From contig CAJJDN010000034.1 in the NCBI GenBank assembly GCA_905182985.1, forward strand, positions 366,006-430,005: a stretch of 64,000 nt of DNA. Direction: 5' to 3'. A program made the translations under genes and the position numbers. This stretch comes from Paramecium sonneborni (Eukaryota > Ciliophora > Oligohymenophorea > Peniculida > Parameciidae). Below the pieces are notes generated by a model, which was not told the origin of the DNA, made no database searches, and saw nothing but the letters and a program-made list of their open reading frames with translations. This document shows positions 54,741 to 64,000 of this stretch, piece by piece (within the stretch, counting starts at the first letter, position 1; the number at the start of each line of letters is the position of its first letter).

Positions 54741-55986
54741 ATGTCAAATTAAGACATCAATGAACTTCCGCAAATTAAAGTCAATGTACCCTCTTTCTTG
54801 TTGAAAACATATGAAATTCTTGAAGTATACCATTTTATACTATTATTTCTTATTCAGAATCCCACTCTTTCTCATATTATTACTTGGAATCAAGAAGGCA
54901 ATGCATTTATTGTCTTAAATTCTCAAGAGTTAGCTTCTAAGGTTCTTGCAAACTATTTCAAGCATAAAAACTATCCCAGCTTTCTTAGGTTATCTTTTTA
55001 TTCATTATAGATAGCTTAATATGTATAGTTTTAAAAAAACCAAAAATCATTATGGATAAAGTAAGTTTAAACATAAATGGTTTAGAAAAGGACTAAAGTA
55101 AAATAATTCTATAATATTACTAGAAGCATGCTTTAATACGTTCGTAGAAGAAATTCCGAAGATTCTGAGAATAAAATTGAGATAAAGAACACTAATAATC
55201 AAGAAATCGATAATTATTAGTAATAGCATGATGAAATGAAAAAGGTTGTTCGAGATATTCAAACAACTTAACTTCAAATGTAAGTTGATTTCTCAGCTTC
55301 CATGGAATAAAATGCTTCTTCTAATCGTTCCTGTCACACAATTATATAGGTTTGAAGTTATTTTTGAATTTTAGAGTCTCAATCAAATGTAATAGTAGTT
55401 CAATAAAAAATTTGATAATCTTTATCTCCTCTTAATTAAGATTGGTTCTTATATTCCTAATTTTAGTATTATTATCTTATATTTTCTAAGCACATTCAAT
55501 TGGAGATATTTCTAAATACTCTTATGAAGAACCTTCTCCAAGTAGATTATTAGAATAGAATTATCTTATTCCTTTTAATGAGAATAATAACTAATACAGT
55601 AATTTAGGATCACCTTATCATTAATACTCTTCCAATAGTCCCATTCATTTTCTTTTGTCCAGATAAAATTAATGTTAAGTTTATAAATAAATTCTAGAAT
55701 TTTAAGATTATTGCTTTTAGTTTGATCCAAACATTTTCTCATTTAATAAATCAAATCAATAATAATAGCTTGCACTCCCTGCTCCTGTCACAAATTCATA
55801 TTTACGTATTCATTAATACCTATACCATTTAAGCTAGCAATAATTATTCCTTGTAATCAAGTTCATAAAATTCACCTTATAGAATTTCAAGTCCTATTCA
55901 TACTTCTTCCAATGATTCCAAAATCCCAGAAAAAGTATAATATTTATTTAACAAAACTCTAGTTTAATTTTTTCTAATAAGCATGA
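54741..55986 (+). CDS. HSF-type transcription factor
   Basis: The model is 352 residues with seven introns (33, 22, 26, 25, 25, 28, 28 nt); exact exon sum. Once spliced, the N-terminal DNA-binding domain reads VPSFLLKTYEILENP ... HIITWNQEGNAFIVLNSQEL ... NYPSFLRQLNMYSFKK ... FRKGLKSMLQYVRRRNSED. These are the winged-helix signature and recognition helix of heat-shock factors. A Gln-rich coiled segment (trimerisation-like) and a Ser/Pro-rich tail follow. The 33-nt first intron has no stop codon but interrupts the conserved domain. It is divergent from the DYRK gene with 123 bp between start codons. Confidence 0.88.
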
Positions 55987-56035
55987 ATTATAATATTTAA
56001 AGTATATTAATTTAAATTTTATAATATATATATAT

Positions 56036-57851
56036 TCATTATTAATCTGGATAAAAGTCAATACTTATTAAATTGGTGTTTCTTGAGAGTTAGGCAATAA
56101 ATTTAATAGATTTACATTCTTTCAAAGTCGTCGGTTATTATTATGAAACATCTGTTGATTGATTAATGAAATTATTTGAAATATTCAAATCGAGTTTTCT
56201 TTTGGGTGATGCATAAACATTCATTTTTTTCAATAATAATTTTGTTTATTCAGGTGATCGACCTCTTTATGTTTTCCATCCATATGTTTTCTTTCTGACA
56301 TTTACAGGTAAAGCAAAAGAACTTGAAGAAAGAGGAATATTCTCAATTTTATAAATTTTAGGGTTCATTCTTAATTTTTATCCTAGATTTTATGCATTAT
56401 TTAATGCCCTTATAGGGGATAATAATAAATCTTTAAAAATACTCCTACTTCTAGGGGAATTAGGAATTTAAGTTGGTAATATTTATTTGTTTATGTCTAA
56501 TAATTAAATCTCATAATTATCTTTATGTTATAATGTTCTAACCAAGAATCCATCATCCTTATCACAAATATGACTTTATCTGACTATTAGTTATTCATTA
56601 ATTTTTTCAACATTATTTTATTTCTATTAATTATTTTCTTAAGTATTATAACTTAATTATCCAGCCCTAATAACTACATTATCCATATGTTTTTTATTTC
56701 TACTCCAAGTTTCTAATTCATAGATACATATTGGATGATTTAATGAACATTATTATTTTCGTAAATCTTCAAGAAATACATTAAGAGATGTCACTCTTTT
56801 TATATCACTTGATTAAACTGTTTATACAACCTAATTTGATATATCTTATCTAATATTTTGTAATAATTTATTATTAATATAAATTTTTTGATATTCTTCA
56901 ATAAAGATTTATCTATCTTGAAATTTTGAAATAAAGTGTTCAATTGTCATTATAAGAGTTCCTATATCATTAGCTTACATTATCGAATCTTCTAATAAAC
57001 TTATATATGTTAATGTAGATTTAATTTAAGCTTTTGAACCATCAACTAACAGAAGATCAAAAATAGTATCTGTTAATTTATTATGAAATGTAAAACAACA
57101 AACCAACCATTATATTGTAAATAAACTAGTTTCAATAGATAAGTTTCTAAAATGTTCCATCAAATGTGGCTTTTCTTTTTATAGAATTAATCTTATTATT
57201 TCATCATCACTTAAAACTCCAAATAAATGATTATAATAATTTTGAGGCAAGAGAGTTTCGAATAAATGACATAAAAACCAAAATGCATCCTTAATATAAT
57301 TTCATTAATACCTCTTCTGAGTACTATTAATTCTATAATAAGTAATGTGCAATATAATTAAATCCTTAACAGTATCCAATTTAAGCATTCCTAATCACAT
57401 AAGCTGTTAAAACATTTGATAGTTTTTATTGCATTTCTTCATTACTTGATGTACGAACTACATCTTTTTGAATGGTGTCTTTAAAATAATTTGGAAATTC
57501 GTTCATGTTTAGCAATTTTGCATAATAATTTGGATAGGCTTCTTTATTTTTAATAATATTTGCTAAAATTGGCCAAAAGCAAGTTAAAGGTGCATTAAAT
57601 CTATCACTTAATTCTTCTCTGACTGCTTTATGTATACAACTGAATTTATTAGTACAGTAACTTAATAACTAATTAAACAATTTTAATACCTCAGCATTAT
57701 TCAGAGTCTTATAGAATTTACGTAATTTATCTATACATTATTTATTTTTAATGGATTAGTTTCTATTCATATCTCCTTTAATACTTTTGATATACTATTT
57801 GCTAAGATTTAGATCTAGCATAGTTTAAATGAAATCTATATCATTTTTCAT
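56036..57851 (-). CDS. TBC-domain Rab GTPase-activating protein
   Basis: The model is 597 residues with one 22-nt intron; exact exon sum. The TBC domain shows the Arg-finger motif IQKDVVRTSS (IxxDxxR) and the Gln-finger region IGYCQGFNYIAHYLL (YxQG), then DAFWFLCHLFETLLPQNYY and a conserved QWLVCCF segment. Both catalytic fingers are present, so it should stimulate GTP hydrolysis by a Rab. The C-terminal 200 residues are Ser/Gln-rich and not recognised. Its stop is 49 bp from the HSF stop and its ATG is only 14 bp from that of the divergent gene. Confidence 0.9.
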
Positions 57852-57865
57852 TAATTTTTATATAA

Positions 57866-59303
57866 ATGAATCCGAAACAACTATTCTAAGATAAATATTA
57901 ATAGATTAGAGATTTCTTACTTTCTTCTTCTGATGAAAGAAATAATGAACAGTTGATAGATATAAGAAATATTCTAGAAAGTTTCGCCTTTTTCATTCAA
58001 TTTACAAAGTATAGTGTATTAAAAATGCTTTAAGTACAAAATCATAAGAGTTTATAGAGATGTGTCGATATTTATAATTAGAAGTTTATGAATATGAGTA
58101 AACACTTTTTAAATAGGGCGATCCTGCAGATAAATTTTACATTATTTTAAAAGGAGAAGCCAGAATATTGATAAAAAGTCCTGGTTTGGATGAAATTAAA
58201 TAAGTTGGTATTTCAGGGGTTGGAGATTGCTTTGGTGAATTAGCATTGTTATTTAATTCTGACAGAAATGCTACAATAGTAGTTGGAAAGTAAACTGAAT
58301 TAATGGTTCTTCATAGAAATGATTTCAATAAATATATGAAATTTCATTCTTCTGAACAAGCGAATCAAGTAAAGAACCTTTTTATAAATACAAGGCATAT
58401 AATCTTTTAAATGTGATAGAGCCATTTCTTTCATTAAATTTTCCAGATAAAATTAGACTAGCTAGTAAGATGGAATATCGAACATTTCAATCTAATTATG
58501 CATTCATAAATTAAGGATAGACTTTAAATAATTTTTATGTAGTTGAAACAGGTTCAGTAAAACTTTATCGTACAATACCATTCAATATTAATAAAAATGG
58601 TTTAATATAATTTTAACATAAATATGATCCTACTAAATAAAGTAGAAATCTTAAAATAGAGATTGATGAAATTGGGCCTGGTAAATATATAGGTGATTAT
58701 GAATTATAACATTACAAACCTAGTCAATATACTGCTGTTACAGGAATGTAAACAACATGTTTTGTTATTTCTCTTATTGATTTCAATTTAATGAGTTAAT
58801 TCTAATTAGCAGAAGTCTGTAGAAATTCTAAGCCTTATCCTACAGATGATCATATCAGAGAAGCCTTTCTTGATGGTATTAAATGGAGAATTTTTAGAGT
58901 ATTTTATTTACATCTATCTTTATTATAGAAATAAATGGTTTCAAAATTATAATTAGAATTAAAAACATGCAGTGATGTTAGAGATCCTACAACATTACCT
59001 AAATTTTAATATCAAAAAGATCTTCGTCAATTTGCTCTCAAAACACTCTCATATGATAAGTTGATGGATTCTTATTTGAATTCTAATTCTGATCCTCCTT
59101 AATCATAAGCTGGTAGTTTAGTTTTTAATGAATTAAATAATAAAAGTCCATAAAAAAAAGAGAAACCCTTTTTTACGAATGTGGATGAAGCCATTAAAAA
59201 ATTAAAATAATCTTAAGGAGGCAGTCGTAGTAAAAAATAAATTCTTCCTAAAATAAATCCTAAAGTTGGCTCAGATATTTATAATATATTAGTAAAGAAA
59301 TGA
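57866..59303 (+). CDS. Cyclic-nucleotide-binding-domain protein
   Basis: The model is 463 residues with introns of 20 and 26 nt; a further possible 30-nt in-frame intron at ~58900 would give 453. The first cNBD (KQGDPADKFYIILKGEARIL ... CFGELALLFNSDRNATIV) keeps the phosphate-binding Glu and Arg of the cassette. The second (FINQGQTLNNFYVVETGSVK ... YIGDYELQHYK) is degenerate. There is no kinase or channel domain and no RII docking motif. It may sense cAMP or cGMP in cilia or cortex; the partner is unknown. Confidence 0.82.
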
Positions 59304-59331
59304 TTATTAACTTCTTAAAAATAAAATTAAA

Positions 59332-59935
59332 ATGAATCAAATTTCCCAAAACATCCTTGTCCAAAAACTAATCGATTACAAATTAAGGTACTTAAACTTA
59401 ATTATGGACAATATAGAAAGAACAAAAATAAGAGAAAGGCTAGTCCTTAGTATTCACCACCAAATATGCCGATTTCATAAAGACAGACATCCTTTTCTAA
59501 TGGTCATGCATATTCCATTCATTAAAAATTGAAATCAATTCAAAGTTAACAGAAAGTATTCATTCCTCAGGCTATGCCACAGTCTCTGATTTGATCGATC
59601 TATTAAGCCAAATGTTTCGAATTATTCAATAGTATGAATAGCAGGCAAGCCATCTTTGGTCCAAAAATCTTGAGATGTTGAAACAAATCAAGATCCCAAT
59701 CCTCCAGGAAAATGAAGATTTGAAGCTTACTGTTGAAACCCTAAAATAAAATGATATTCAAAATAGCGTCTATGGACAATTAAAAGAGTATGAATAAATT
59801 GATAAGCCAAAACCTAAATTAATTAATCTGTAACACATTAATAGAGATTCAAATTTTCAAGAAGAATTTATGTCTAAAGTAAATGAATTTAGTTTATCAT
59901 GGCGCCAAGAAGTGCAATAGCTAAAGTAATTATGA
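59332..59935 (+). CDS. Unknown protein with coiled coil, 182 residues
   Basis: Introns of 29 nt (GTACTT donor) and 26 nt (GTTAAC donor) give an exact exon sum. A basic, Ser/Pro-rich N-terminus (RKASPQYSPPNMPISQRQTS) precedes a helical C-terminal half (LIDLLSQMFRIIQQYEQQAS, EDLKLTVETLK). No domain is recognised. Three frames are open in the first 150 bp, so the start exon is less certain. It begins 28 bp after the cNBD gene. Confidence 0.55.
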
Positions 59936-60623
59936 ATGAATATTTTGAATTTATTTAATATTCAAAATAAATATTATAATTTGTATCTTTCCAAAACATT
60001 TTATTATTTAACTCAAAATTTTATTCAATTAAATCATATTTTACATTTTACTAAATCCCTGTTAATGCAATTTTTCAAAATTCAAAGTATCAAAATGAAT
60101 TCAAATTATTTTTAATGAGTTTTTTTATTCTAAAACATCAAATAATATCTTAATAAATTGATAAAATTACTTTTAGTCCATCATTTTTGTAATATTTTAA
60201 AATAATTTTTATGTTAGATATTATAGTTGATTCTTTAATATAGTTCTAAAAATAAATTTGAAAATACAGGTCTTTATTTAATCTGCTAGATCCTTCATTT
60301 AAAGGATCTAGCAGATTATTATTTAAAATTGTACAAACGAATTTACTGATAAGAATTAAATAATAATTTAAATTCAGAAGATTTTACTGAGTAGTATTAA
60401 AATTAGTATCAAATCTAATAAAAATTTATTAATTTGATCAAATAACAGTTGATTATGATAAATCTATATTTTATTATATAAATTATCGCACCTTGGATCT
60501 TCAATAATAAACCCAAATTAAATTAAAGTATAAATACTATTTTGATATTGTTTTTAATTAAAATATAAGATATTTAAATTTTTTATTTAAACAAAGAATT
60601 TAAGTAAAACTTCATTTCAAATA
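59936..60623. other. Convergent intergenic region, 688 bp
   Basis: AT-rich stretch between two convergent genes, holding the long hairpin at 60279-60318. A coding-like patch on the minus strand near 60440-60540 (GFIIEDPRCDNLYNK) could be a last exon of the next gene if a 25-nt intron is used instead of its stop. Confidence 0.4.
60279..60318. repeat. Perfect inverted repeat, 17-bp arms, 6-nt loop
   Basis: The left arm TAATCTGCTAGATCCTT (60279-60295) is the exact reverse complement of the right arm at 60302-60318, around the loop CATTTA. It is not coding in the models given and lies between convergent genes. Confidence 0.9.
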
Positions 60624-61609
60624 TCAGTAATTACCTTCTAAAATGTATTCATATAATTTATTTATTTGTATTTACTCTTATCTTCCTTAAGTGTGAGCTC
60701 TAGTACTTTTTGATAAATGCCGCTAACTTAAATTCAGGCCTTTTTGAATGTTAGAAGTCTTTGTTTTATTTTCCTAAGACCCTTGCATTAGAATTAAAAA
60801 TAAATACCTTCTTATTTATGAGCTAAAGAAAAGAAAAATTGTTTGACAATAAATTAAGAAGATGATTGCTTTATTTTTTAATTAATTACTTCCTCTTAAA
60901 TTAAAGTATCTTCTAACTCTTCTTAGACACTCCTATACATTTCTTGCTGGCTTTAGGATTTTTACTTTGGGTAGTCTTAGCCAGCAATCTGATCTTTTAG
61001 AATCAAAGCATTTGAGTTCATTTATAAAAGTTACGGTTAATTTTTTTATTTTTATGATTTTCGAACCAAACTTGATAATGGCAATAATATATTAGAATCA
61101 GATCCCTTCTTATCCATTAAAGTATTATTAATGGATAAAACTTTAATTTGCTAAAATTCCTGCTTATCACAATTCTTAGAGTTTTAGAGGCTAAAAATAT
61201 GGCAATTTTTACATCTTAAAACATGACTTTTCTTTTCTAATTAAATGATTAGATATTTTGGTATCTTAATATTTATGCTATCGAAAAACATTATTTTCTT
61301 TTTCTTTTGTTTTAATATTATTTATTTTGGTGTTTATTTTATCAGTAAAATTCTCAGTCTTTGAAATAAGTGTCTAATTAATTTATAATATACTTTTTAT
61401 GATTGATTAGTAGGTATAGAAGCATGTAATTGTACATGATATTTTTTAATTAGATTTTCATGAGATTATTTTTTATCATCACATTTTTCAGGATCCTTAA
61501 CAATCTAGTTAGAATTAAGAATTCCTATTGGATTAATGCAGAATAATTAGTTTTATTTCTTTATGTTGTTTGGTGAATTTAATTTTACAAATTAAACTTC
61601 TTTTGCCAT
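60624..61609 (-). CDS. Unknown Lys/Ser-rich protein, 305 residues
   Basis: Introns of 20, 22 and 26 nt give an exact exon sum. The start MAKEVQFVKLNSPNNIKKQN is at 61609. The product is polar, rich in Lys, Gln and Asn, with many short charged segments and no recognised domain. The 3' end is uncertain: a 25-nt intron over the TGA would extend the protein by about 75 residues toward 60365. Confidence 0.5.
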
Positions 61610-62605
61610 TTATTCGTTGAAATTAAGTAAACAATATTTAATTATAAATTTTAGACACAAAATTAATTAAATACTATCAACAAAATTATTCATCATTATA
61701 TTGAATCAAATAAAAGTATCAAAATAATTACAAACTGCTAAGAATTGTTGTATTTTTTTTCTTGTTAATTTATTGTAAATTTTTTGAATAAATTTGACAG
61801 TGGCTTTTCTTTCTTATGCCTTTTTTTTTTGATCTTATTAGTTATATGTTTAAATTTGTAATGTCTTCATCTTACTTTATTAATTCCATTTTAATTATAT
61901 TGAACTTTATGCATTTGTTTTTTTTATCTAAATCTTTAACCTTCTAATTTTTTTCGATCTCATCCTTATTTTATTAATTTTTCTTATTACAATTTATCAA
62001 TTTCTTATCTTTTTTTTTATCTTTCTTTATCATCTTGCTCTTTTTTGTGAAATTCTTTTCCTTAAAAATCGATAACAATTATATTTTTTATCTTCGAAAA
62101 GGATTTATTCTGTTAATTTTTATTCTCATTAATTATTTATTTTGTTAATCTTTAGATTAATTTCTATTTTTTTCATCAAATCATTTATTTCCCTTTTTTA
62201 AATTAGAATTAAATATCTTTTGATTGATTCTTACTTTGTATATTATTAATCTGTATCTTTTAATCTTAGAATCATCATATTTTAATTAAATTTAACTATT
62301 TTATGAAAAGTTTTCATTTTTAGGATATGAAAACTTTTGTCAATTATTAAACTAATTTTATTTGCTCTTATTTTGAATGAAATTTTAAATAATTTTATTA
62401 ATCAATTTTTTTATTATATAAGATCATAATCACTTTAAGATTCCTTACTATATTTAATAAATACAATAAAGTATTTTTCATTGATTATTATTTTGTTAAT
62501 TTGGTCATTTAAAAAAGAAATTATCAAGAAGAAAAAATTAATTAGATTAATTATAAAAATAATGGATAAATTTTATAAACAAATTCCTAAAAATGTCGAA
62601 TAATA
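61610..62605 (-). other. Lys/Asn/Gln-rich stretch, probably coding on the minus strand but unresolved
   Basis: On the minus strand long Lys-rich readings occur in all three frames (for example KKDKKKDKKLINCNKKN near 62000 and VKFIQKIYNKLTRKKIQQFL near 61760). Because only TGA stops and the sequence is poly-A-rich, frames stay open by chance, and I could not choose an exon path. It may be a fast-evolving gene or upstream exons of the neighbour. Confidence 0.35.
62306..62338. repeat. Inverted repeat, 12-bp arms, 9-nt loop
   Basis: AAAAGTTTTCAT (62306-62317) pairs with ATGAAAACTTTT (62327-62338) around TTTTAGGAT. It lies about 270 bp downstream of the kinase stop. Low complexity of the arms makes chance occurrence possible. 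Confidence 0.6.
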
Positions 62606-64000
62606 TCATGATTTTTGAACAATCCATTTCCTTGCAAATAAAAATGGATCATTGTTATGTTATAAATCGTCCTCCAAAATATCAACTACAATTTTAATTT
62701 CATTTGATTATTTTTGGATTTAATTGATTAAACTTATAATATACATTGTCAAGAGTTTTCCTTAATCATCTAGATTAGGATTGAAAAATAATTAAAATTT
62801 TTTATCGAAATTTAAATTGATTTGATATTAGATTTTTTGAAAATATTATTGTAGTTAATTTATCCAATTATCTAATTAAGGCTTGATTTTAATTGGTGCA
62901 AATGTATAGAAAATTTTAGCTTTGATTGCTAATAATTTTCTTAACAAAAATTGCAATTTTAACATCAAATCATTGTCCTATAAAGGAAAATTCTATATCA
63001 TCTAGTCAATAAATTCACAAAATTTAAAAGTAGGTTTTAATATTGCTGGTAAATCTATTTCTTCATTATTTAACTATGTAAATAATTACTATTTAGGAGA
63101 TTTTTATATTGAACAATCTGTACTAATTTAACCAATAAATTCAATATTGATGTCTGAGTCGCTTTTCTGATGAGAATATCTAAATTTAAATTAATTAAAG
63201 TTAGTTTCAATATTTTTACTTTGAAATTCATCATCAGATATAAATTAATTGATTTCGACTCCTTAATCTTGTTTTTATGATTTTAGTCTAGCAGTATTAG
63301 TTAATTTTTAATAATCATAAGATTATGGCTTATTATTCAATAAAAGGTTTTAAACATATTACTTCCTTTTCTCATTTTGAGTTTTAATACCTTTAAATTA
63401 AAGAGGAGAGTTGATTTGAGTAGATATTGATTTTTATGAAAGTTTAACCAATTGTGAACCTTGTTTTGAAGTAGATTATTAATTCTCTTATATAATTTAA
63501 AGAATTTATTAAATTGTTAATCTATCTTCAGGTTCTAATTATAACATTGCTTCAAAGAGTCGAATAATTAAATTTTAATGGAAAATATCGAGAGATTTGC
63601 ATTTTTCTTATATTTCTTGCATAAGGGTTTTATTCTTCAACTTGAATTTAGGAGCTGTTTAAAATAGCATTTCATATAGCATGATACCCAAAGCCCATAC
63701 ATCACTTTTTTCTGAATTTAGATTAAAAAATTAAATTTCAGGAGCCATATACATAGGAGTTCCAACATTATATTTCTTTATTATGCTATCATATTAATTT
63801 TCAATAAGAGCGAAACCAAAATCAACAAGTTTAAAAATTCCATTCTTGATTAATACATTTGCTGGCTTTATGTCTCTATGAATGATATCTAGATTATTAT
63901 AAGTTTATAATGATACTTTTTTAATGCAAACCAAGAAGACCTATACAAATTTATGTCAGTATATCAATAACCTTTTCTATTTTCATTGGTTCTTATTACA
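62606..64000 (-). CDS. Ser/Thr protein kinase, 5' end outside the window
   Basis: The gene runs off the right edge; the C-terminal part of the kinase domain and a ~290-residue tail are present. After removing a 28-nt intron near 63870 the sequence reads MKIEKVIDILTQICIGLLGL, HQKNIIHRDIKPANVLIKNG, LVDFGFALIE, VGTPMYMAPEI and SDVWALGIMLYEMLF. HRD, DFG and APE motifs are intact, so it should be active. The tail is Gln/Ser-rich and then helical. NEK- or ULK-like is suggested by the HRDIKPAN loop; the subfamily is not certain without the N-lobe. Confidence 0.85.

Overview
The window looks like macronuclear DNA of a ciliate, most probably Paramecium. Many clear protein families read straight through TAA and TAG at glutamine positions and end only at TGA. 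Over eighty introns could be placed, nearly all 19-36 nt long, mostly GTA...TAG or GTA...AAG. The DNA is AT-rich and intergenic gaps are often 14-130 bp. No prokaryotic, viral, CRISPR, rRNA or convincing tRNA signal was seen. Gene models were built by hand: translate with TAA/TAG = Gln, then remove short introns. For most models the exon sum is an exact multiple of three, which is an independent check on the intron placement.

Layout. 1-8.2 kb: secreted permuted papain-fold enzyme (-), RIIa/phosphagen-kinase-like protein (+), MFSD1-like transporter (+, with a duplicated contig end), EF-hand protein (-). 8.2-13.5 kb: AGC-type kinase (+), a small ORF, Rab GDI (+). 13.5-18 kb (-): a type I membrane protein and a 1,032-residue secreted Glu/Pro-rich protein. 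18-21.4 kb (+): i-AAA (YME1-like) protease and a RAP-domain protein, 19 bp apart. 21.4-24.3 kb: disturbed region with a broken ORF, an N and a divergent contig tail. 24.3-36 kb (+): SOS1-like Na+/H+ exchanger, CFAP221, a coiled-coil protein, a tepsin-like AP-4 accessory protein, another coiled-coil protein, an SLC49-like MFS transporter. 36-41 kb: CacyBP-like (-), unknown (+), NT-C2/coiled-coil (-), IscA-type Fe-S protein (-), FCP/SCP phosphatase (-). 41-50.4 kb: mitochondrial Lon (+), cystathionine beta-synthase (-), Acl4-like TPR protein (-, present twice because of an N junction), METTL13-like methyltransferase (-). 50.4-60 kb: two unknown proteins (+), LisH-DYRK kinase (-), HSF-type transcription factor (+), TBC RabGAP (-), cyclic-nucleotide-binding protein (+), unknown (+). 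60-64 kb (-): unknown protein, an unresolved Lys-rich stretch, and a Ser/Thr kinase running off the right edge.

The genes do not form one pathway; gene order is that of a dense eukaryotic chromosome with bidirectional and convergent pairs. Themes that recur are membrane traffic (GDI, TBC, tepsin-like), mitochondrial proteostasis and RNA (YME1, Lon, RAP, IscA) and cilia (CFAP221, the RIIa-phosphagen kinase fusion). No clearly new multigene system was found. The best leads are the RIIa-phosphagen-kinase-like protein, the tepsin-like protein lacking an ENTH domain, the divergent contig tail at 22439-22631, a perfect 17-bp-arm hairpin at 60279-60318, and start codons of divergent genes only 14 bp apart.
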